Shown here piece by piece: positions 1 to 7,368 of a DNA stretch of 10,566 bases (its first letter is position 1; every line of letters starts with the position of its first letter). Made by a program: the position numbers and the translations under genes. The notes beneath the pieces were generated by a model. That model ran no database searches, was not told where the DNA came from, and worked only from the letters and a program-made list of their open reading frames with translations. Source of the stretch: Saprospiraceae bacterium (GTDB lineage: Bacteria; Bacteroidota; Bacteroidia; Chitinophagales; Saprospiraceae); assembly GCA_947441325.1 (NCBI GenBank), contig CANETR010000027.1, positions 1 to 10,566 on the forward strand. The letters run 5' to 3'.

Positions 1-47
1 ACAAAAAAGTCTAGTATCTAGCCTCTATAAGTCTAAAGTCTCAAAAA

Positions 48-1343
48 GTGAAATCACAAAACGAAATACTCAATAAACTTGGCATCGAATCCCTCAATAC
101 CATGCAGGAAGATGCCGCCCTTGCAATTGAAAATAGTGAAGAAATTATACTACTTTCTCCAACTGGTACCGGAAAAACATTGGCTTTCCTTTTGCCTTTG
201 CTGCAGCTTTTGGATGAAAATTTAAAAGAGGTCCAGGCACTGATTTTGGTTCCATCTCGCGAACTTGCCCTGCAGATTGAGCAGGTTTTCAGAGACATGG
301 GCAGCGGATTTAAAGCCAATGCGGTTTATGGCGGTCGTCCCATTGCAAAAGATAAAGAGGAATTGAAACATGCGCCAGCATTGCTCATTGGCACTCCAGG
401 CCGAGTAATGGACCACCTGCAGCGAGGTACAGTCTCCTCCAAAAAAATTAAATACCTTATTCTCGATGAGTTCGATAAATCACTGGAAGTGGGTTTCGAA
501 GAGCAGATGAAAGAAATCGTTGCTATGCTGCCCCGTCCTGAGAAGATTATTCTTACTTCTGCGACGGAATCGGCACATATCCCTGATTTTATTGGCGTTC
601 AAAAGCCACTGATCGTTGATTATTTACAGGAAGGTGTTAAAAAATTAAACCTAAGCTTGGTCGAATCTCCTCAAAAGGATAAACTTGAAACACTACTTTT
701 TACACTCAATCACCTTGGTAATCAACCTGGAATAATATTCTGCAATTTTAAAGAAAGCATCGAAAGGGTTTCCGATTTTCTCCAATCCAAAAACATTGAT
801 CATGGCTGCTTTCATGGCGGCATGGAGCAAAAGGACAGAGAAAGGGTACTCATCCGTTTTCGCAATGGAACAATCAGGCTCATAATAGCGACTGACCTTG
901 CGGCCCGTGGTCTTGACATTCCCGAAATTAAATTTATTATTCACTATCATTTGCCAATCAAGGCCGAAGAGTTTACGCACCGAAATGGTCGTACAGCACG
1001 TATGCACAAGGAAGGAAGCGCCTACGTTATTCACTTTGTTGGCGAGCCCTTGCCCGATTTTATTAAAGCAGCAACTGTAAAGTTCGAAAAAGAAGATCTG
1101 CCAGGACAGCCAGAATGGACAACTGTTTTTGTCTCAGGCGGTCGAAAAGACAAGATTTCTAAAGGTGACATTGCCGGGCTTTTCTGCAAACAGGGGAAAT
1201 TGGGTAACAATGACATTGGCGTTATCGAACTCAAACAAGACTGTAGTTTTGTGTCAGTAAAAAAATCAAAACTTACACAGTTAATTGGTTTTGTTGACAA
1301 TGTTAAACTTAAAGAGAAAAAAGTCAGGGTGTATGAAATTTAA
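48..1343 (+). CDS. DEAD-box family ATP-dependent RNA helicase with DbpA-like C-terminal RNA-binding domain
   Basis: This is a cytoplasmic ATP-dependent RNA helicase, probably acting on ribosome assembly or structured RNA. The 431-residue protein carries the family motifs in order: a Q-motif region ending in Gln20, Walker A SPTGTGKT (37-44), motif Ia PSREL (69-73), GG (95-96), GTPGR (115-119), motif II DEFD (140-143), SAT (171-173), motif IV around IIFCNF (229-234), motif V ATDLAARGLD (281-290) and motif VI HRNGRTAR (311-318). Residues from about 358 to 431 resemble the DbpA RNA-binding domain (TVFVSGGRKDKI...), which in E. coli DbpA binds 23S rRNA; the same target here is inference. The start is GTG at 48, because an in-frame stop lies at 12-14 and no ATG precedes the Q motif. 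Motif II is DEFD rather than DEAD. No terminator with a T run follows the stop. I give no symbol because DbpA and other helicases share this layout. Confidence 0.93.
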   Translation: MKSQNEILNKLGIESLNTMQEDAALAIENSEEIILLSPTGTGKTLAFLLPLLQLLDENLKEVQALILVPSRELALQIEQVFRDMGSGFKANAVYGGRPIAKDKEELKHAPALLIGTPGRVMDHLQRGTVSSKKIKYLILDEFDKSLEVGFEEQMKEIVAMLPRPEKIILTSATESAHIPDFIGVQKPLIVDYLQEGVKKLNLSLVESPQKDKLETLLFTLNHLGNQPGIIFCNFKESIERVSDFLQSKNIDHGCFHGGMEQKDRERVLIRFRNGTIRLIIATDLAARGLDIPEIKFIIHYHLPIKAEEFTHRNGRTARMHKEGSAYVIHFVGEPLPDFIKAATVKFEKEDLPGQPEWTTVFVSGGRKDKISKGDIAGLFCKQGKLGNNDIGVIELKQDCSFVSVKKSKLTQLIGFVDNVKLKEKKVRVYEI

Positions 1344-1390
1344 GTTTATCTCTGACAGATAAGAAATTTAAGAAAGCTAATCTACCCAAA

Positions 1391-1422
1391 TTGAACTTCT
1401 TTTCAAAAAAAATGTAATTTTG
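1391..1422 (+). promoter_or_regulatory. Bacteroidota-type promoter for the phosphohexomutase gene
   Basis: TTG at 1391-1393 is followed after 21 nt by TAATTTTG at 1415-1422, an exact match to the TAnnTTTG -7 element of Bacteroidota promoters with a -33 TTG at acceptable spacing. Transcription would start near 1429, leaving a short leader of about 25 nt before the ATG at 1455. Sequence match only. Confidence 0.7.
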
Positions 1423-1454
1423 CAGCGATTATTTGAAATGCAAATTATTGAAAA

Positions 1455-2855
1455 ATGACAAAAATAAAATTTGGAACTGACGGCTGGCGTGCTATTATAG
1501 CCAAAGAATATACCCTTGATAATGTTATAAGAGTCGCTCAAGCTACAGCCCTTTTTATAAAAAACAATGGTGGAAAATCTGCTGTTGTGGGACATGACTG
1601 CCGCTTTGGCGGACCAATGTTTGCCGAAGCAACTGCTCAGGTTTTGGGTGCACATGGCATTAAAGTTTATTTGGGCAAAGGTTTTGTTTCAACACCAATG
1701 GTGTCTCTGGGAGTGGTTAAAAAAGCAGCCTTTTTGGGCGTAGTTATTACTGCGAGCCACAATCCACCCGAGTATAATGGCTACAAACTCAAATCATTTT
1801 ATGGTGGTCCCTCAGTACCTGCCGATATTGCTGCAGTTGAAGCGCTGATTCCGGACACAATGCCTGAAATTTCATTGCCCTCATTAGAAGAAATGGAGGC
1901 TAATGGTCTTTTGGAATATGCGGATTTGGAGCAACTTTATGTAGATCAATGTAAAGCCAGCTTCGATTTAGATGCCATCAATAATTCTTTTGTAAAATTG
2001 GCATACGATGCGATGTATGGAGCAGGACAGAACGTTATCAGAAGAATCCTCAGCAATGTAACCGAATTTCACTGCTCACACAATCCGGGCTTCGAAGGAC
2101 AGGCTCCTGAACCAATTCATAGAAATCTCAAAATATTATCAGATTTTATTGCGTCAAACAACAGTATTAATTGCGGATTGGCCAATGATGGTGATGCAGA
2201 TCGCATAGGCATGTATGACGAAAACGGTCTATTTGTCGATTCACACCAAATATTGCTCTTGCTCATTCATTATCTGCACAAATATAAAGGCATGAGCGGT
2301 AAGGTGGCTGTTTCCTTCCCTGTCACCGATAAGGTAAAAAAACTTTGCGATTTATACGGCATTGAATGTATTGTTACCAAAATTGGATTTAAATACATTG
2401 CTGAATATATGATTTCTGAAAATATTCTGGTTGGAGGTGAAGAGTCAGGCGGCATTGCTGTGGCTGGGCATATTCCAGAGCGCGATGGTATTTGGGTTGG
2501 ACTTGTACTGCTCGAGTATATGGCGAAAAGTGGAAAGACCTTGCGAGAACTGATCAATGAAATTTATGCCATAGTTGGACCATTTGCCTATGACCGTGCT
2601 GACTTGCATTTGAGCAATGAACAAAAAGATAAAATAGTTGAAAATTGCAAAAATAGCAGCTATCAATCTTTTGGAACTTATGCAATAGCAAGGGTGGAAG
2701 ATTTGGATGGCTATAAGTTCTATCTCGATGACAATACCTGGGTAATGGTGCGCGCCTCAGGGACAGAACCCGTTTTACGTGTTTATGTTCAGGCACCTGA
2801 CATGAAAGCCGTAAATGAGGTTTTGGATGCGGCTAAATCTACCTTACTTAACTGA
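1455..2855 (+). CDS. Phosphoglucomutase/phosphomannomutase (alpha-D-phosphohexomutase family)
   Basis: This enzyme interconverts hexose 1- and 6-phosphates (glucose and/or mannose), feeding nucleotide-sugar, polysaccharide and cell-envelope synthesis in the cytoplasm. The 466-residue length is normal for the bacterial family. Four hallmark sites are visible. The phosphoserine loop is TASHNP (Ser101). The Mg-binding loop is DGDADR (245-250). The sugar-specificity loop is GEESGG (328-333), the form associated with phosphoglucomutase/phosphomannomutase rather than phosphoglucosamine mutase. The C-terminal phosphate-binding loop is RASGTEP (433-439). The N-terminal FGTDGWR is also typical. A promoter lies just upstream, and dihydrolipoyl dehydrogenase begins 30 bp after the stop, so the two are probably co-transcribed. 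Glucose versus mannose preference cannot be read from sequence, so no symbol is given. Confidence 0.95.
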   Translation: MTKIKFGTDGWRAIIAKEYTLDNVIRVAQATALFIKNNGGKSAVVGHDCRFGGPMFAEATAQVLGAHGIKVYLGKGFVSTPMVSLGVVKKAAFLGVVITASHNPPEYNGYKLKSFYGGPSVPADIAAVEALIPDTMPEISLPSLEEMEANGLLEYADLEQLYVDQCKASFDLDAINNSFVKLAYDAMYGAGQNVIRRILSNVTEFHCSHNPGFEGQAPEPIHRNLKILSDFIASNNSINCGLANDGDADRIGMYDENGLFVDSHQILLLLIHYLHKYKGMSGKVAVSFPVTDKVKKLCDLYGIECIVTKIGFKYIAEYMISENILVGGEESGGIAVAGHIPERDGIWVGLVLLEYMAKSGKTLRELINEIYAIVGPFAYDRADLHLSNEQKDKIVENCKNSSYQSFGTYAIARVEDLDGYKFYLDDNTWVMVRASGTEPVLRVYVQAPDMKAVNEVLDAAKSTLLN

Positions 2856-2885
2856 TTTTGTTAAATTAATACAAAAATATATTCT

Positions 2886-4298
2886 ATGAAATACGATGTA
2901 ACTATTATTGGCTCTGGCCCAGGCGGTTATGTAGCTGCAATCCGATGTGCGCAATTAGGATTAAAAACAGCAATTATTGAACGTTACCCAACCCTTGGCG
3001 GTACCTGCCTGAATGTAGGTTGTATTCCTTCAAAAGCACTGCTCGATTCGTCTGAGCATTATCATGTTGCACAGCATAAATTTGCCGATCATGGTATTGA
3101 AATATCAAAACTAAAGGCCAATCTGGCACAGATGATTAAGCGCAAAGACGATGTTGTAAGTCAAACATGCTCAGGGATCAACTTTCTGATGGATAAAAAT
3201 AAAATTACAGTTTATCAGGGACATGGCTCATTTGTAAATAAAAATACGATCAAAATTACTCCTAAAGAGGGAGTAGGTGAGGAGAAAATTATCGAAACAG
3301 ATAAGGTTATCATTGCTACAGGGTCAAAACCAATTGCTCCCCCTGCATTCAACTACGATAAGGACAGGATTATCACCTCGACCGAGGCACTAAAACTTAA
3401 AGAAATTCCCAAAAGAATGCTGGTGATTGGCGCAGGTGTTATTGGACTTGAATTGGGTTCGGTTTATGCTCGTCTGGGAACCGAAGTTGAGGTAGTAGAG
3501 TTTCAGGATTCGGTATTGGGAGGTATGGATGCAGATTTGGGTAAAGAAATGCAAAAGGTGTTAAAAAAGGAACTAAATTTTAAATTCCACCTTAGCCATG
3601 CAGTTAAATCAGTTAGCGCTACCAAAGGTAAAGTTACACTTACTGCAGAAGCCAGAAAAGATGCAAAAGCACTTGTTCTCGAGGCCGATTACTGCCTTAT
3701 TGCCATTGGACGCAAACCTTATACCGATGCATTGGGCCTTGAAAATGCAGGTGTAAGTCTTGATGAAAGAGGACGTGTTAATGTGGACGAGCATTTGCAG
3801 ACTAATATTCCGGGTATTTTTGCCATTGGCGATGTTGTGAAAGGTGCTATGTTGGCTCATAAGGCGGAAGAGGAAGGTGTTTTTGTTGCAGAATATATTA
3901 GTGGTCAAAGGCCACATATCAATTATAATCTTATTCCGGGCGTAGTTTATACCTGGCCCGAAGTTGCTGCAGTTGGTAAAACAGAAGAAGAACTCAAGAC
4001 AGCCGGTATTCCTTATAAATCGGGTAAATTTCCTTTCCGCGCCTTGGGTCGTTCACGTGCAAGTGGCGATTTGGATGGATTTGTGAAAGTACTGGCACAT
4101 AAAGAAACGGACGAAGTGCTAGGTGTGCATATGATTGGTGCCCGATGTGCCGACTTGATTATAGAAGCCGTTGCTGCTATGGAATTCCGAGCATCGGCCG
4201 AAGATATGTCGCGCTATTCACATCCGCGTCCAACTTTTACCGAAGCGCTCAAAGAGGCAGCTTTAGCCGCTACAGATAACAGGGCTTTGCATATATAA
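2886..4298 (+). CDS. lpdA: Dihydrolipoyl dehydrogenase (E3 of 2-oxoacid dehydrogenase complexes), atypical active-site His position
   Basis: This FAD flavoprotein reoxidises dihydrolipoamide in pyruvate, 2-oxoglutarate or branched-chain dehydrogenase complexes or glycine cleavage, passing electrons to NAD+. The 470-residue length is typical. Visible features are the FAD Rossmann motif GSGPGG (9-14), the redox disulfide in GGTCLNVGCIPSK (Cys41, Cys46), an NAD-binding GAGVIGLE segment around 180-190, the second FAD motif AIGD, and a C-terminal dimerisation domain ending in TDNRALHI. The C-terminal active-site signature, normally HxHPT(x)2E with the catalytic His just before Pro, here reads HPRPTFTE. 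His446 and Glu453 are kept, but Arg448 (CGT, 4227-4229) stands where the catalytic His is expected. The gene sits 30 bp behind the phosphohexomutase with no separate promoter evident, and is closed by a strong terminator. No E1 or E2 genes are in the window. Confidence 0.93.
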   Translation: MKYDVTIIGSGPGGYVAAIRCAQLGLKTAIIERYPTLGGTCLNVGCIPSKALLDSSEHYHVAQHKFADHGIEISKLKANLAQMIKRKDDVVSQTCSGINFLMDKNKITVYQGHGSFVNKNTIKITPKEGVGEEKIIETDKVIIATGSKPIAPPAFNYDKDRIITSTEALKLKEIPKRMLVIGAGVIGLELGSVYARLGTEVEVVEFQDSVLGGMDADLGKEMQKVLKKELNFKFHLSHAVKSVSATKGKVTLTAEARKDAKALVLEADYCLIAIGRKPYTDALGLENAGVSLDERGRVNVDEHLQTNIPGIFAIGDVVKGAMLAHKAEEEGVFVAEYISGQRPHINYNLIPGVVYTWPEVAAVGKTEEELKTAGIPYKSGKFPFRALGRSRASGDLDGFVKVLAHKETDEVLGVHMIGARCADLIIEAVAAMEFRASAEDMSRYSHPRPTFTEALKEAALAATDNRALHI

Positions 4299-4320
4299 TA
4301 TGTGGCACTAAATTATATTA

Positions 4321-4355
4321 AAAATCAGCTGTTTTCCTTCAGCTGATTTTTTTTT
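4321..4355 (+). terminator. Intrinsic terminator after lpdA
   Basis: An 11-bp perfect inverted repeat, AAAATCAGCTG (4321-4331) and CAGCTGATTTT (4340-4350), encloses an 8-nt loop and runs into nine consecutive T (4347-4355). It lies 22 bp after the lpdA stop and closes the mutase-lpdA unit. Confidence 0.9.
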
Positions 4356-4386
4356 GAAATTTATTTTAAAATCATTGTTAAGTTTG
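4352..4386 (+). promoter_or_regulatory. Bacteroidota-type promoter for the PD40/OmpA gene
   Basis: TAAGTTTG at 4379-4386 matches the TAnnTTTG -7 consensus. A TTTTG at 4352-4356 lies 22 nt upstream as a -33 element and coincides with the T run of the preceding terminator. The predicted start near 4393 leaves a leader of about 30 nt before the ATG at 4425. Terminator and promoter are therefore packed end to end. Confidence 0.65.
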
Positions 4387-4424
4387 TAACGTAAATAGCA
4401 TTTCAACGTTGTCTATTAAAAATT

Positions 4425-6431
4425 ATGTTTAGACTGGTCATTTTATTTGTACAGCTCGCTGTATTTGCAAATGCTCAAGTTCAATGGGCAGATAGTTTGG
4501 TTGCTTTTTCGAGCGAATACAGCAAGACAACCTGTAGTGCCAAAGAAATTCTTGGGCCACCTTCAGTCATGCCACAAAAAGGTAGTACTTCCTGCGCATG
4601 GTCGGGGTCTAAGCCCGAAAGTGAGATGGTAGATTATGTAGAACTAAGCTATAAAACGCCACAGCAGGTTCAGCAAATTATTGTTGCAGAGCCTTTTAAT
4701 CCCGGTGCAGTATTTGAAATTTATCTCTACAGTGTAGAGGGGAAAAAATTTAAGGTTTTTCAACAAGTACCTAAGGCAGTGATGCCCTTGGATAAAGGCG
4801 GTCGTCTGTTCTTTATTAAAATTGCTAAAACGCCTTATCTTGTTAACAGACTTAGATTGGTAATGATGAATCAAAATGTTCCAGGCTACAATCTCATTGA
4901 TGCTATTGGAATTTGTACAGATACAATGGCATATGAGGTAAAAATTGAGACAATTACTGATGCTGACAATGTTACTGAACCAGAAAATCTTGGGCCGCTT
5001 GTTAATAGTTCGGCAGCTGAATTAGCGCCACTCATTTCGCCCGATGGGAAAATATTATATTTTACCAGGCAAAACCACCCCAATAATATAGCAAATCCCA
5101 ATACACAGGACATTTGGTTTTCGAAAAAAAATGAGGATGCTTCATTTGCTATGGCCGAGAATATTGGAGGTCCAATCAATAATGCCCAAAACAACGCACT
5201 TTGCTCTGTTACGCCTGATGGACAGACACTTATGCTTATGAATAAATATTTGCCAGGAGACAAAAGTGAAAATGGTATTTCTTTATCTTATAGAACAGCT
5301 ACAGGTTGGAGTTTTCCTGAGGCATTGGAGATAAAAGATTTTTACAATAAGTCAAAAACGGGCGAATATTGCTTGTCTGCCAATACTCAATCTATTTTAA
5401 TGGCAATAGAAAGGAATGATGCTATTGGAGATAAAGATATTTATGTTTCGCACAAAACTGCAGATGGTAAATGGTCGGCACCTTTCAATTTAGGCAAAAC
5501 CATCAATACTGCCGAGTCTGAAACCTCACCTTATTTAGCTCCTGATGGTAAAACCTTATACTTTGCAACATCTGGTTTTCCAGGTTATGGCAGCATGGAT
5601 ATGTTTGTGAGCAGAAGACTGGACGATAGTTGGACAAATTGGTCGAGACCACAAAATTTGGGACCAAAATTAAATAGTACTGGATTCGATGCTTATTATT
5701 CCATACCAGCCTCGGGCGATTATGCCTACTTTTCATCGAATAAAAATTCAAAAGCTTCGAGTGACATTTTTAGAGTGAAGCTGCCACAATCTGCCAAACC
5801 ACAAGCTGTTGTACTTATAAAAGGTAAAGTTGTAAATGCAAAGACTAAAGAACCAATTACAGCTGCGATTAAATTTGAATCCTTAACTGATAGCACCAAA
5901 ATAGGATTTGCCAGGTCTAACCCTACTAATGGTGAGTATAGTATTGTATTACCCGCCGGAACGGTATATGGGTTTTTGGCCGTAAAAGACGGATTTTTGT
6001 CAGTAGGGGAAAATTTAAATCTTGAGAAAACATCTGAATACAAGGAATTAACCATAAATCTAAATTTAACAGCAATTGAGACCGGTGCTTTCATTACACT
6101 GAATAATCTTTTTTTCGATTTTAGTAAGTTTGATATCAAAACTGAAAATTTACCAGAATTAAAAAGGTTATTATCTCTTCTGAATCTTTATCCTAATATG
6201 GAGATTGAAATAAGTGGTCACACAGATAATATAGGTACCGATCAGGCAAATTTACTGTTAAGCTCAAACCGCGCGAAGGCTGTTGCCGATTACCTGTTCT
6301 CAAAAGGCATTTCAAAGAATAGAATAAAAAGTGTTGGTAAGGGTAAAACTATGCCGGCTGCCGACAATAGTACCGAAGAAGGTCGAGCACTGAACCGTCG
6401 AATAGAAATGAAAATTATTAAAGTAGAATAG
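4425..6431 (+). CDS. Secreted PD40 beta-propeller / OmpA-family peptidoglycan-binding outer-membrane protein
   Basis: This is a 668-residue envelope protein, likely periplasmic or outer-membrane-associated and anchored to peptidoglycan. Residues 1-17 form a signal peptide with an Ala-Asn-Ala cleavage site before Gln18; there is no lipobox cysteine. Residues about 20-165 form a domain with three cysteines (37, 57, 164) and a discoidin-like look. Residues about 195-450 hold PD40/TolB-type propeller blades with SPDGK (205-209), TPDGQ (263-267) and PDGKTLYF (from 373), plus a degenerate blade near 425. Residues about 463-550 look like a carboxypeptidase-regulatory-like beta-sandwich (IKGKVVNAKTKEP start). 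The C-terminus from about 553 is an OmpA domain with HTDNIG (Asp601), NRAKAV (Arg616) and NRRIE; Asp and Arg 15 apart match the known diaminopimelate-binding pair. This architecture is common in Bacteroidota, but the specific role is unknown. A methyltransferase follows after 3 bp. Confidence 0.9.
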   Translation: MFRLVILFVQLAVFANAQVQWADSLVAFSSEYSKTTCSAKEILGPPSVMPQKGSTSCAWSGSKPESEMVDYVELSYKTPQQVQQIIVAEPFNPGAVFEIYLYSVEGKKFKVFQQVPKAVMPLDKGGRLFFIKIAKTPYLVNRLRLVMMNQNVPGYNLIDAIGICTDTMAYEVKIETITDADNVTEPENLGPLVNSSAAELAPLISPDGKILYFTRQNHPNNIANPNTQDIWFSKKNEDASFAMAENIGGPINNAQNNALCSVTPDGQTLMLMNKYLPGDKSENGISLSYRTATGWSFPEALEIKDFYNKSKTGEYCLSANTQSILMAIERNDAIGDKDIYVSHKTADGKWSAPFNLGKTINTAESETSPYLAPDGKTLYFATSGFPGYGSMDMFVSRRLDDSWTNWSRPQNLGPKLNSTGFDAYYSIPASGDYAYFSSNKNSKASSDIFRVKLPQSAKPQAVVLIKGKVVNAKTKEPITAAIKFESLTDSTKIGFARSNPTNGEYSIVLPAGTVYGFLAVKDGFLSVGENLNLEKTSEYKELTINLNLTAIETGAFITLNNLFFDFSKFDIKTENLPELKRLLSLLNLYPNMEIEISGHTDNIGTDQANLLLSSNRAKAVADYLFSKGISKNRIKSVGKGKTMPAADNSTEEGRALNRRIEMKIIKVE

Positions 6432-6434
6432 GGT

Positions 6435-7184
6435 ATGGATTGGGTAAGAGAATTTTACAGTAAACAAAACGAATGGTTTGGGATATATCTGGGCAATATT
6501 GAAGAATCGCACCACAAAAGAGCCTGGCTGGTTCAGGAACTTGCCGATCTTAAATCAAAGATTAAAATTCTGGAGTTGGGTGCCGGAGGCGGACAGACTG
6601 CTGCAGCAATGGCTAATTTAGGACATGATGTAACTATGATTGAATTGTTGCATGAATCGGCAGAATGTGCCCAAAAATTGGCCAAAGAATTGAGAAATGG
6701 CAGCCTCTCTGTAGTAGAAGGAGATTTTTACAAATATGATTTTCAGCCCGAATTTGACCTTATCTGTTATTTTGACAGTTTTGGAATAGGTAGCGATGAA
6801 GATCAAAAAGTATTATTAAAAAGAATCCAATCATGGCTTAAGCCCAATGGCAAAGTTATTATCGAAATTGGGGCAACCTGGTTTTGGGCGAGGGCAGCAG
6901 GGAAAGAAATAGATTTGTGTGGGGCTATGCGCAGTTATGATTTCGACCCAATTGGTTCCCGACTTATTGACCGCTGGTGGTTACCCGAAAATCCAAAAGA
7001 AGTTTATGCGCAGTCGCTTCGATGTTATACTCCTGCTGATTTAAAAATGCTATTAGATGACAGCGGATTGATAATTAAAGAATTATTGCCAGGTGGTACA
7101 ATAGATTTTGAAATCATGGAATTTGTTGAAAAATCTGAACTGGAAAATGCGATGACCTACTTTGTTTTACTAGGCAATAGTTAA
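6435..7184 (+). CDS. Class I SAM-dependent methyltransferase, substrate unknown
   Basis: This is a 249-residue cytoplasmic protein with a Rossmann-fold methyltransferase core. Motif I ILELGAGGGQT (45-55) binds S-adenosylmethionine. Glu70, at the end of the second strand (VTMIEL), would bind the ribose hydroxyls, and EGDF (95-98) fits the adenine-contacting motif. CYFDSFGIG corresponds to motif IV, and KPNGKVIIEIG to the post-motif strand common in methyltransf_11/25-type enzymes. The C-terminal half (WARAAGKE..., then a segment rich in Trp and Tyr) should contact the substrate, but I recognise no specific subfamily. The start is ATG at 6435, only 3 bp after the OmpA-family stop, so translation is very likely coupled and the two share one transcript. 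Whether they share a pathway is unproven. No clear terminator follows. Confidence 0.88.
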   Translation: MDWVREFYSKQNEWFGIYLGNIEESHHKRAWLVQELADLKSKIKILELGAGGGQTAAAMANLGHDVTMIELLHESAECAQKLAKELRNGSLSVVEGDFYKYDFQPEFDLICYFDSFGIGSDEDQKVLLKRIQSWLKPNGKVIIEIGATWFWARAAGKEIDLCGAMRSYDFDPIGSRLIDRWWLPENPKEVYAQSLRCYTPADLKMLLDDSGLIIKELLPGGTIDFEIMEFVEKSELENAMTYFVLLGNS

Positions 7185-7368
7185 ATATTTTTTAAAAAAC
7201 CAAATATAATTGGAAGAAAATTAGAAAGTTTCAAAAAATCACTCTATATTTAAATATATTTTGGACTAAGTGCGCTTTTATACTGTTTTTCTGCATATTA
7301 AAATGCTGTATCTACATGTCTTAAAATCGAATTTTTATTTGTTTTTTTAATCTGTTAATTTTTTAGTT
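7185..7368. other. 184-bp AT-rich intergenic leader of the RRM gene
   Basis: The stretch is very AT-rich. I find no exact TAnnTTTG with a partnered -33 element; the nearest is TATTTTGG at 7257-7264, one mismatch and no good TTG upstream. A small possible hairpin is GCAT/ATGC (7293-7296 with 7303-7306). No ORF of note. The last 38 nt before the ATG are strongly T-rich (see separate entry). Confidence 0.5.
7331..7368 (+). promoter_or_regulatory. U-rich leader directly before the RRM protein start codon
   Basis: By direct count, 27 of these 38 bases are T, including runs of five, seven and six. Bacteroidota translation-initiation regions are usually A-rich, as at the other starts here. A U-rich leader before an RNA-binding-protein gene is a plausible autoregulatory binding site, but this is inference from composition and position only. 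Confidence 0.3.

Noticed and set aside
1346..1362. Inverted repeat TTATCT/AGATAA after the helicase stop as a terminator
   Set aside because: The stem is only 6 bp and AT-rich and no T run follows, so it is too weak to call; the helicase may read through or end elsewhere.
7200..7213. CCAA/TTGG quasi-palindrome in the RRM gene leader as an operator
   Set aside because: Four-base arms in very AT-rich DNA are expected by chance and there is no second copy.
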